DNA of 28,753 nucleotides from RUG12395 sp045541735 (GTDB taxonomy: Bacteria > Bacillota > Clostridia > Oscillospirales > CAG-272): assembly GCA_045541735.1 (NCBI GenBank), contig JAZQJQ010000132.1:1-28753 (forward strand), written 5' to 3'. The number at the start of each line of letters is the position of its first letter. Within the stretch, counting starts at the first letter, position 1. The notes below the pieces were generated by a model. It had not been told where the DNA came from. It did not search any database and saw only the letters and a list, made by a program, of their open reading frames with translations. The translations under genes and the position numbers were made by a program. Shown piece by piece: positions 1-6,064 of this stretch.

Positions 1-45
1 CCGCTTGATAGTACGATGACCATCGAAAACGCTATTAAAGACTAA
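1..45 (+). CDS. C-terminal tail of an upstream gene (partial)
   Basis: Reading frame 1 is open from the window edge to a TAA at 43-45 and encodes 14 residues ending in ENAIKD. The large palindrome that follows starts on the stop codon itself, as a terminator would. Too little is present to name the protein. The call rests only on the open frame and the terminator-like element after it, so chance is possible. Confidence 0.4.
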   Translation, partial: PLDSTMTIENAIKD

Positions 46-149
46 AAATTCTTCCGTATACTTCGTTGCGGGGCAAAAAGTAAAGCGAAGGCGTATTTTC
101 ATACGCCGAGCTGCTTTTTGCCCCGCGCCTCGTCTACGGAAGAATTTTT
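44..149. repeat. 106-bp nested palindrome (repeat family A, copy 1), terminator-like
   Basis: There are three nested perfect stems. AAAAATTCTTCCGTA (44-58) pairs with 135-149, GCGGGGCAAAAAG (68-80) pairs with 114-126, and GGCGTAT (90-96) pairs with 101-107 around a TTTC loop. The right end runs into five Ts, so it could end transcription from the left. A diverged relative lies at 19145-19296 after another stop codon, so it is a dispersed element and not a one-off terminator. From 150 to 251 nothing else was recognised. Confidence 0.8.
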
Positions 150-251
150 GCGTCTTGCGTAATTTGAAGAAGATAGATTGCGAAAGACGAAATGCAACAT
201 CGCCCACGCGTAAATTTAACGGAATCTTAATATTTGCTTCCTTCCGATTTA

Positions 252-280
252 TTGACAAAGGTTTTCTGCGGTGATATGAT
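252..280 (+). promoter_or_regulatory. Sigma-A promoter of the LtaS-PHP-epimerase-HAD operon
   Basis: TTGACA at 252-257 and TATGAT at 275-280 are separated by exactly 17 bp, which is nearly the sigma-A consensus. Transcription should start near 287, leaving a short leader before the first gene. Confidence 0.85.
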
Positions 281-333
281 ATATCTGTAAAAGTATTGAT
301 ATTTGGTTGATGCGCTTTTGCGCGGAATTTGCT

Positions 334-2091
334 ATGAAAAGGTTTTTTGTAAAAATTAAAGACAAGACTGTCGGCGCGGCAAGTAATTTTGGTGCGTTTT
401 TCAGGCATTGGCTTGAAAGGTGTCCTGCGGTCACGCTTTTCTGCGTTGCAGTATTTCTTAATTACGTGCTGGAATGTCTTTCCCGCCGTTCGCTTTTTGA
501 GATATTCCGTGTGCTTGTAAGCGACCCTGCTACGGTGTTTTTGAACATTGCCGTGATCATGCTTACGCTTTCCGTTTCTATGCTTTTACGGCAGAAAACG
601 GTTATGATAGGCGTGGTGTCCGTTTTGTGGCTTGCCTTCGGAATTGCAAACTTCGTGGTACTGAGCTACCGTGCTTCTCCCCTTACTGCTATCGATCTTG
701 TGCTTATCCGCTCGGTGTTTTCCGTGCTTTGGATATATTTCCGCCCGTTTGAGCTCGTTTTGATGGCTTTGGGTATCGTTGCGGTTGTAGTGCTTCTCGT
801 ATGGCTTTGGAAAAAGGTTCCGCGTGTTAAGGTTCGTCCCATGCGCGCAGTTGCGGCAGTGCTTTGTGCGCTTTTACCCTTTGCGGGTCTTTCAAGCGTT
901 GTTAAGGCGGATGCAACAGAGGTGAATTTTTCCAATATGCACGCAAGCTACGGCGAAAACGGTTTTGCCTACAGCTTTTGCAGCACCTTCTTTGATAAAG
1001 GCATAGAGGAACCGGAGGATTACGACGAGTCTACTCTCTCTGCACTCTACTGGACTTTAGAGGACGATACCCCCGAGGATGCTCCCGCAGTTCTTCCCAA
1101 TATCATATTCGTTCAGCTTGAAACGTATTTTGATCCTTCCCGCCTTGAGGGCGTTGAATATTCTGAGGATCCCGTGCCCGTATTTACCGCACTAAAGGAA
1201 AAATATCCGCACGGAATTCTGACTGTACCGGTGCTCGGCGCCGGCACGGCTAATACGGAATTTGAAGTACTTTGCTCTATCAGCACTTCGCTTTTCGGCG
1301 CAGGTGAGTACCCTTACGATACCGTGATGAAGGACACGTTCTGTGAAAACAGCGCCTCGGTATTAAAAAAATATGGCTACCGCGCAACTGCCATCCACAA
1401 TAACGCTGCAAGTTTCTACGACAGAGACAAGATATTTGACAATATGGGATTTGACGATTTCCTATCCCTTGAAGATATGCCGAACGCCGTTCAAAATCCC
1501 CTTGGCTGGGCAGAGGATGCCGTGCTTACCGAAAGCACTCTGCAGGCGCTGGATGCGACTGACGAGCGCGATTTCGTTTACGTTATCTCCGTTCAGCCGC
1601 ACGGAAAGTACCTCGACGAGGAAAAAATGGGTACCGACGGCAGGATAAGAGCGTATAACATACCCGACCCCGAGGAGCAGGTGGGATTCGAATATTATCT
1701 CGACCAGCTCTATGAGACCGATGCTTTTGTCGGTGCGCTTACAGCCGAGCTCGAAAATAGGGAAGAGCCGACCGTATGTGTCTTCTATGGCGACCATTTG
1801 CCGAGCTTTAACTGGACGGACGATGACCTTAACCTTGGAACGCTGTACGATACCGAGTACGTTATTTGGTCGAATTACGGTCTTGAGGCAGAAGCTCCCG
1901 ACCTTACTTCATACGAGCTTTCCTCTCATATCTTCACCGCTCTCGGAGTGGATAGCGGTACCGCCGCAAGGCTTTACGAGCTTTATGCTGAATCTGAGAG
2001 CTATCTTGACCATATGGAGCTCATAGCTTACCATAATCTGTACGGCGAAGGTGCCAAACCCGCCAAAAATGCAAGGAGGCAGGCGGATTGA
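334..2091 (+). CDS. LTA synthase family sulfatase / phosphoglycerol transferase
   Basis: This is a membrane protein of 585 residues from this start. About five hydrophobic helices fill the first 190 residues, followed by an extracellular sulfatase-fold domain. Family marks seen are the metal ligand Glu in FVQLETYFD, the nucleophile Thr in GAGTANTEFEVL (equivalent to Thr300 of S. aureus LtaS, by motif), and the metal site in FYGDHLPS. Members move glycerol phosphate from phosphatidylglycerol to a cell-surface acceptor; the acceptor here is unknown. ATG at 334 is preferred because GGAA lies six bases upstream; TTG at 307 and ATG at 310 are in frame but have no ribosome site. The stop overlaps the next start in TTGA. 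It heads a four-gene operon behind a strong promoter. Confidence 0.88.
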   Translation: MKRFFVKIKDKTVGAASNFGAFFRHWLERCPAVTLFCVAVFLNYVLECLSRRSLFEIFRVLVSDPATVFLNIAVIMLTLSVSMLLRQKTVMIGVVSVLWLAFGIANFVVLSYRASPLTAIDLVLIRSVFSVLWIYFRPFELVLMALGIVAVVVLLVWLWKKVPRVKVRPMRAVAAVLCALLPFAGLSSVVKADATEVNFSNMHASYGENGFAYSFCSTFFDKGIEEPEDYDESTLSALYWTLEDDTPEDAPAVLPNIIFVQLETYFDPSRLEGVEYSEDPVPVFTALKEKYPHGILTVPVLGAGTANTEFEVLCSISTSLFGAGEYPYDTVMKDTFCENSASVLKKYGYRATAIHNNAASFYDRDKIFDNMGFDDFLSLEDMPNAVQNPLGWAEDAVLTESTLQALDATDERDFVYVISVQPHGKYLDEEKMGTDGRIRAYNIPDPEEQVGFEYYLDQLYETDAFVGALTAELENREEPTVCVFYGDHLPSFNWTDDDLNLGTLYDTEYVIWSNYGLEAEAPDLTSYELSSHIFTALGVDSGTAARLYELYAESESYLDHMELIAYHNLYGEGAKPAKNARRQAD

Positions 2092-2906
2092 TACTGCAGA
2101 ATCTACACACACATTCCGTTTACGCTGACGGTAAGGATACACTTGCCGAAATGGCGCGTGCCGCATTTGAAGACGGTCTTGCCTCTCTTGGCTTTTCAGA
2201 ACACGGGATCACCGATTTTGATCCTGAGTATTCAATGAGTATCCAAAGCGCTCCGCGATATGCTGTTGAGGTTGCGCAAATAAAAAAAGAATATCTCGGC
2301 AAGATGGAGATATTCTGCGGTGTTGAGCAGGACTACTATTCTATTGAGCCGAATTTTGTATGCGATTACCGCATAGGCTCCGTCCATTATATAAAAAAGG
2401 ACGGCGAGTACGTTATTGTTGACGGCGGAAGCGCCGAAAAGCTTCTTTTGCGCATTGATAAATACTGGAGCGGTGACCGTATGGCTATGTGCGAGGAGTA
2501 CTACGAAATGGTCTCCCGTTTGCCGGCGGTAACCAAATGCGATATAATTGGGCATATCGACGTTATAACGAAGCTGAACGAGCTTGCAGGTCTTTTTGAT
2601 ACAGAAAATGCCCGATATAAAGAAGCGGCATACTCTGCCGTTGATGCGCTGTGTAAAGCAGATATGATATTTGAGATAAACACTGGCGCTATGGCGCGCG
2701 GAGTCAGAAAAACGCCCTATCCGGCTCCGGATATCCTGTCGCGCATCAAGGAAAAAGGCGGCAGGATACTTTTTAACTCCGATTGCCATGACAGAAGATT
2801 TCTGCTCTATGGCAGGGAGGCGGCGATATCGGCTGCAAAAAACGCAGGATTTACGGAATATGCCGTGCTTGAAAAAGGCGGCTTCAACACATATGCCATT
2901 AAATAA
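2088..2906 (+). CDS. PHP-domain phosphatase, histidinol-phosphatase (HisJ/HisK) family
   Basis: A 272-residue PHP-fold metal hydrolase. Metal-ligand motifs are visible in family order: HTHSVYADG near the N-terminus, SEHG at about 38-41, GVEQDYY, GSVHY, IIGHID, and NSDCHD near the C-terminus. The relatives dephosphorylate histidinol phosphate, but no other his gene is nearby and many family members act on other phosphate esters, so the substrate is open. The start is TTG at 2088, chosen because AAGGAGG (2073-2079) lies eight bases upstream and no ATG is suitable. It overlaps the previous stop by four bases, which suggests translational coupling. Confidence 0.85.
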   Translation: MILQNLHTHSVYADGKDTLAEMARAAFEDGLASLGFSEHGITDFDPEYSMSIQSAPRYAVEVAQIKKEYLGKMEIFCGVEQDYYSIEPNFVCDYRIGSVHYIKKDGEYVIVDGGSAEKLLLRIDKYWSGDRMAMCEEYYEMVSRLPAVTKCDIIGHIDVITKLNELAGLFDTENARYKEAAYSAVDALCKADMIFEINTGAMARGVRKTPYPAPDILSRIKEKGGRILFNSDCHDRRFLLYGREAAISAAKNAGFTEYAVLEKGGFNTYAIK

Positions 2907-2917
2907 GGAGAACAGCT

Positions 2918-3757
2918 ATGTTAAGCGACGCACTTGTGATCAAAAACGGAGAATGGGAGGCACACATACTTCCCGAGACCGGAGCAAATCCAATTAAACT
3001 TACCTATAAGGGAGAGGACGTTCTTCGTCCGCTTGAGGACATTGAAGCCCTCAAGATAAATCCCTTCCTTTGGGGTTCGCCGATACTTATTCCCGCAAAC
3101 CGCACGGATGGAGGAAGATTTACCTTTGACGGTAAGGAATACACTCTTCCGCTTAACGAGGCGCGCCTCAACAATAATCTGCATGGTAGAATGTACGAGC
3201 TTGATTTTAAGACCGAAAGGCTTGATGACTTTACCCTTGTAAGCACTTATTCAAATAAGGGCGAGGCTTTCCCTTTCCCATTTGATATCAAGGTGACTGC
3301 AACCGTGGATAAGGACGGCTTTTCCCGCCGCTTCGAGATAACCAACACGGGAAATACCGACATGCCCCTTACCTTTGCGCTTCACACCACGTTTGTTGAA
3401 AACGGCGAGATAAAGGTGCCTCTCGGACGTGCGCATCGCCGCAACGAACGCCATATCCCGCTTTATTACGGAGATCTTAACGAAATGGAGACCTCTATCA
3501 CAAAGGGTGTATCTCCCCGCGGACTTGTCATAAGCGGTTATTTCACCTCCGTTGGCAACGTTGCGCATATCGGACCATACACGCTTACCGTTTCCGAGAA
3601 TTTTGACCATTGGATAATGTATAATAACGACGGATATCAGGGTTATATCTGTGTAGAGCCTCAGGCAGGACGCTCCAACGGTCTGAACGACGGCGGATAT
3701 ATCCGTCTCGGCGCCGGCAGGACCGAGGTGTTCACTACACGTATCGCACTCGGATGA
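2918..3757 (+). CDS. Aldose 1-epimerase family protein (GalM-like)
   Basis: A 279-residue beta-sandwich sugar mutarotase homolog. Family positions seen are the sugar-binding Arg in PANRTDGG, a His in NNNLHG, the catalytic His in FALHTTF, and the catalytic Glu in CVEPQAG. Such enzymes interconvert alpha and beta anomers of free sugars, or of sugar phosphates in the YeaD-type branch. AAGGAGA sits six bases before the ATG. The gap to the PHP gene is 11 bp and the next gene starts two bases after this stop, so it is cotranscribed. The exact sugar cannot be read from the sequence. Confidence 0.88.
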   Translation: MLSDALVIKNGEWEAHILPETGANPIKLTYKGEDVLRPLEDIEALKINPFLWGSPILIPANRTDGGRFTFDGKEYTLPLNEARLNNNLHGRMYELDFKTERLDDFTLVSTYSNKGEAFPFPFDIKVTATVDKDGFSRRFEITNTGNTDMPLTFALHTTFVENGEIKVPLGRAHRRNERHIPLYYGDLNEMETSITKGVSPRGLVISGYFTSVGNVAHIGPYTLTVSENFDHWIMYNNDGYQGYICVEPQAGRSNGLNDGGYIRLGAGRTEVFTTRIALG

Positions 3758-3758
3758 T

Positions 3759-4433
3759 ATGATAAAAGCGGTAGTTTTTGACCTCGACCACACGCTCTAC
3801 GACCGTTACGGCACGATCGCGCTTGCTTCGCATACGGTGCGCGAAAGGTTTTTTGTTCGTGAGGGTATCACCGATGCGGAGATATCACAGACGTGGACGG
3901 AGTACGATAAGCGCTTCGTGCATCACGGACTCGAAAGGCTGTACACGGAGCTGATTCACAGCGGAATATTCGTTGAACCTTTTCCCACGCTTGACGATAT
4001 GATAGCTTTGCATTACGACACGTATACTGCCTATGCCGTACCGTATAGCTTTGCGATACCGACGGTTGAGGCGCTGAAAAAGCGCGGCTTCAAGGTTGGT
4101 CTCATTACCAACGGCAGGTCGTACGTCCAGCGCAAAAAGATTGAAATGCTGGGAATGGAAGGTTTGTTCGACGAAATCATCGTCGGCGGGGAGTTTGGAC
4201 TTCAGAAGCCTCACGCTGAGATCTTTTACGAAATGGCAAGGCGCTTTGGCGTTGAATCGTGCGAGATGATGTACGTAGGCGATAACCCGGTAAATGACGT
4301 AAAGGGAAGCGCGGACGCGGGCTGTGTGCCCGTGTGGGTGAAAACAACTCCGTGGAACTTTCCCGATATGCCCCGGCCGCATCTTTGCGTAGACACCGCA
4401 GAGGACGTGCTTTGGCTTGATGAACTCAAATAA
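3759..4433 (+). CDS. HAD-superfamily (subfamily IA) hydrolase
   Basis: A 224-residue phosphatase-like protein. Motif I is FDLDHTLYD with nucleophile Asp8 and acid/base Asp10. Motif II is LITNGR, motif III the Lys in GLQKPHAEIF, and motif IV GDNPVNDVKGS. The helical cap between motifs I and II fits the C1 type, as in phosphoglycolate phosphatase or YjjG-like proteins. It begins two bases after the epimerase stop with a poor ribosome site, so it probably depends on coupling. It is the last gene of the operon, and its stop codon lies inside an inverted repeat that borders the next region. Substrate unknown. Confidence 0.88.
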   Translation: MIKAVVFDLDHTLYDRYGTIALASHTVRERFFVREGITDAEISQTWTEYDKRFVHHGLERLYTELIHSGIFVEPFPTLDDMIALHYDTYTAYAVPYSFAIPTVEALKKRGFKVGLITNGRSYVQRKKIEMLGMEGLFDEIIVGGEFGLQKPHAEIFYEMARRFGVESCEMMYVGDNPVNDVKGSADAGCVPVWVKTTPWNFPDMPRPHLCVDTAEDVLWLDELK

Positions 4434-4476
4434 AAAATCGGACGGCTTTAGAGCTTCGCTCTAAAGGACAGTTTTT
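4427..4476. repeat. Left inverted repeat of the 4.4-6.1 kb island (family C), with terminator-like hairpin
   Basis: The outer 19 bases (4427-4445, caaataaaaaatcggacgg) match the reverse complement of 6041-6059 perfectly, and similarity continues more loosely to the ggacagtttt end. Inside lies a perfect hairpin, CTTTAGAGC (4446-4454) with GCTCTAAAG (4458-4466), followed by GACAGTTTTT. The hairpin may end the LtaS-HAD operon, although five bases separate stem and T-run. Confidence 0.75.
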
Positions 4477-4477
4477 G

Positions 4478-4515
4478 AAAATACGGTATATCTCGAAAGA
4501 GGTATGCCGTATTTT
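4478..4515. repeat. Hairpin next to the left island boundary
   Basis: AAAATACGG (4478-4486) pairs perfectly with 4507-4515, and the interior pairs partly (TCTC with GAGG around GAAA). No T-run follows beyond the arm itself. It may be part of the island end or a second terminator. Confidence 0.5.
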
Positions 4516-4574
4516 GCGTTTGTGTCTACAAATGCAGTGCTTGTCAGGAAAATTGATAAGTTATAGGTGAACAT

Positions 4575-4629
4575 AAAAAAGGCTCCCTTGTGTAAAGGGA
4601 GCTGTCAGCGAAGCTGACTGAGGGATTGT
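4575..4629. repeat. Left terminal repeat of the DUF559 cassette (family B)
   Basis: This is a double hairpin. GCTCCCTT/AAGGGAGC is followed by GTCAGC/GCTGAC around GAA. It matches, as an inverted copy, the repeat at 4975-5030, including the run cccttgtgtaaaggga and the shared outer A-tract. The last residues (SLSQLR) and stop codon of the DUF559 gene are encoded inside this repeat. Confidence 0.85.
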
Positions 4630-4973
4630 TCTACGAGGAGATCAATATACTCGCAAACACCCCGAAAGTTTTTATGTATTTCTGTATTCGGTATTCTGAT
4701 AACCGTCAATCCGTATTCTTCAAGAAAAGCCGTTCTTTCTTCATCGTGTTTCTTTCCTTCCTCGGTATAATGTCCTGAACCGTCAAGCTCAATGATAAGC
4801 TTTGCCTCTGCACAGTAAAAATCCGCGATATACTTACCGAGAACCTTTTGGCGAGAAAAGCGGATAGGATAGGAGCGCAAGAAATCATACCAAAGGTGTT
4901 TTTCTTCTTTGGTCATATTCTTTCGTAGCATTTTGGCAGTTGGAACAATGTCTTTGTTGTGTTTTCTCTGCAT
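4605..4973 (-). CDS. DUF559 domain protein (Vsr/PD-(D/E)XK-like endonuclease fold)
   Basis: A 122-residue protein of the DUF559 family, which has a restriction-endonuclease-like fold related to very-short-patch repair nucleases. The conserved block is seen as WYDFLR, then RQKVLGKYIADFYC with Asp51, then KLIIELDGSGHY with Glu62 and Asp64 as likely metal ligands, and later VIRIPN. Activity has not been shown for most of the family. ATG at 4973 is chosen because GGAGGGA lies upstream. Both the ribosome site and the stop codon fall in inverted repeats that bound the gene, so gene and repeats form one unit. It probably moves as a cassette, but whether DUF559 acts in that movement is inference. Confidence 0.85.
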   Translation of the reverse strand: MQRKHNKDIVPTAKMLRKNMTKEEKHLWYDFLRSYPIRFSRQKVLGKYIADFYCAEAKLIIELDGSGHYTEEGKKHDEERTAFLEEYGLTVIRIPNTEIHKNFRGVCEYIDLLVEQSLSQLR

Positions 4974-4974
4974 T

Positions 4975-5030
4975 ACAATCCCTCCGTCACGCTCCGCGTG
5001 CCACCTCCCTTTACACAAGGGAGGCTTTTT
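4975..5030. repeat. Right terminal repeat of the DUF559 cassette (family B)
   Basis: Inverted imperfect copy of 4575-4629. Hairpins are CACGC/GCGTG around GGA and CCTCCCTT/AAGGGAGG, ending in a run of five Ts. It carries the DUF559 ribosome site, one base from the start codon. Confidence 0.85.
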
Positions 5031-5099
5031 CTACCTCTCGGAAGGCAAACAACTAATTTTGAAACAACAGCGCCAAAAGTTCCTTTGCGTTACTTGTGG

Positions 5100-5375
5100 T
5101 TATATTGATGATTTTATTCTATTGTCGGTTATAATACCGTAAATATAAGATTGCCCCCGAAGATTGATTTCGGTAGGTTTGGAAACATTCATTTTCAAAG
5201 CCTTCTCAAAATAGGTTTTTGTAATTCTTGTTTGAGAAGGTATGCTGATAATTACGTAATTATCCTTGACCACATAGGTATATTCTTCGTGTCTTACCGT
5301 GTGAAATACATCACCCTCATGTTTGCAAATATTCGCCCAAACTTTATCAATATTATTTGATTTCCATAAACTCAT
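5100..5375 (-). CDS. Hypothetical protein, 91 residues
   Basis: I do not recognise this family. The protein is mixed alpha/beta, starts MSLWKSNNIDKVW, has the central stretch YVVKDNYVIISIPSQTRITK, and shows no membrane segment, signal or cysteine-rich motif. The ATG at 5375 has GAGGTGG six bases upstream, on the stop region of the upstream 33-codon gene, so the two are coupled. Base composition is clearly more AT-rich than the flanking operons, in line with acquired DNA. It is the last of three small genes read from the promoter at 5882-5910. Confidence 0.65.
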   Translation of the reverse strand: MSLWKSNNIDKVWANICKHEGDVFHTVRHEEYTYVVKDNYVIISIPSQTRITKTYFEKALKMNVSKPTEINLRGQSYIYGIITDNRIKSSI

Positions 5376-5385
5376 ATTTCCCACC

Positions 5386-5487
5386 TCAATACTTGTTTTT
5401 AAAGAAAATTCCTCTTATAAGACCGAATATAACTCCGCCGATAAACAGTCCTGCGTGCCTGCCAGGTTTAGAATATCTCTTTGCCAT
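5386..5487 (-). CDS. Small membrane protein, 33 residues
   Basis: A complete short frame with ATG at 5487 and stop at 5386-5388, preceded by GGAGA at good distance. The N-terminus is basic (MAKRYSKPGRHAG), followed by one hydrophobic segment, LFIGGVIFGLIRGIFF, and a KNKY tail. This is the form of a single-pass small membrane protein. It lies 12 bp after one small gene and 10 bp before the next, all in the same direction. Function unknown. Confidence 0.6.
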   Translation of the reverse strand: MAKRYSKPGRHAGLFIGGVIFGLIRGIFFKNKY

Positions 5488-5499
5488 AATAAATCTCCA

Positions 5500-5847
5500 T
5501 CAAACGGTATATTGAATTTCAATAGTGGACGAGTTGCCGCTCGGGGTAGTGTGCAGTACAACATCGCCTTCATTTATAGATTGCCTCATAGCATTACAAA
5601 CTTGCGGCATTGCACTCTTAAGCTTGAGTTCCTTGTGAATGTCACCAGATTTCAAAATGATAAACGCTTTTCCCGCATCTTTTGCGATTTTCTTTAATTC
5701 AAGAATATGCTGACGAATATCGTCAGTAGTGATTCTATTTGCTTCCTGCTCGGATGCTTGTTTCTTCTCTTGCATCAACATTGCTACTTGTTCTTCCAAT
5801 ATTTGAATTCTTCCTAATAATTCAACTATAATTTTTTCGTAATTCAT
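5500..5847 (-). CDS. Hypothetical coiled-coil protein, 115 residues
   Basis: Not assigned to a family. Residues 1-35 carry leucine/isoleucine heptads (IIVELLGRIQILEEQVAML) that predict a coiled coil, followed by a polar linker. The compact C-terminal part contains GDIHKELKLKSAMPQVCNAM and ends in a beta-like STIEIQYTV. I have an impression that this C-terminal pattern recurs in other Firmicute proteins but cannot name it. AAGGAG lies seven bases before the ATG at 5847, and a sigma-A promoter lies just upstream. A longer in-frame extension to 5985 is rejected because it runs through that promoter and a palindrome. Confidence 0.68.
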   Translation of the reverse strand: MNYEKIIVELLGRIQILEEQVAMLMQEKKQASEQEANRITTDDIRQHILELKKIAKDAGKAFIILKSGDIHKELKLKSAMPQVCNAMRQSINEGDVVLHTTPSGNSSTIEIQYTV

Positions 5848-5881
5848 AGAAATTCTCCTTGAATTTATAAATTCTATTAGA

Positions 5882-5910
5882 ATTCTATCACGAATTTTAG
5901 AGAATATCAA
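5882..5910 (-). promoter_or_regulatory. Promoter of the three small island genes
   Basis: On the minus strand TTGATA (5905-5910) and TAGAAT (5882-5887) are 17 bp apart. TAGAATTCTA overlaps the -10 and TAGAATTT recurs just downstream, which may be a regulator site. Confidence 0.65.
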
Positions 5911-5944
5911 GAGAATTTTAAAAAATATTATAATTTTTTGCGAT

Positions 5945-5985
5945 AGTAAAAAGAGAATGGTCTGGGCACATTGTGCCCAGACCAT
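5945..5985 (-). terminator. Probable terminator of the nine-gene operon
   Basis: A perfect 13-bp hairpin, ATGGTCTGGGCAC (5957-5969) with GTGCCCAGACCAT (5973-5985) and a three-base loop. Read leftward it is followed by TCTCTTTTTACT. It lies about 80 bases past the stop of the acetate-kinase-like gene. The perfect symmetry also fits a protein-binding site. Confidence 0.65.
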
Positions 5986-6010
5986 AAGTTATAAAATTTG
6001 CTCTAAATGT

Positions 6011-6059
6011 AAAACTGTCCTTAAGAGCACGAAGCATTGACCGTCCGATTTTTTATTTG
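6011..6059. repeat. Right inverted repeat of the 4.4-6.1 kb island (family C)
   Basis: Inverted partner of 4427-4476. The outer 19 bases (6041-6059) are identical, the middle is diverged, and the aaaactgtcc inner end is conserved. It ends six bases from the stop of the leftward kinase gene, so the island sits tightly between two converging operons. Confidence 0.75.
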
Positions 6060-6064
6060 CTTTT

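Noticed and set aside
30..4427. CRISPR-like or tandem repeat arrays among the many short repeats
   Set aside because: The repeats are dispersed palindromes at gene ends, without regular spacing or spacers.
5848..5985. N-terminal extension of the 115-residue island protein
   Set aside because: The extension crosses a sigma-A promoter and a palindrome. The ATG at 5847 has AAGGAG.
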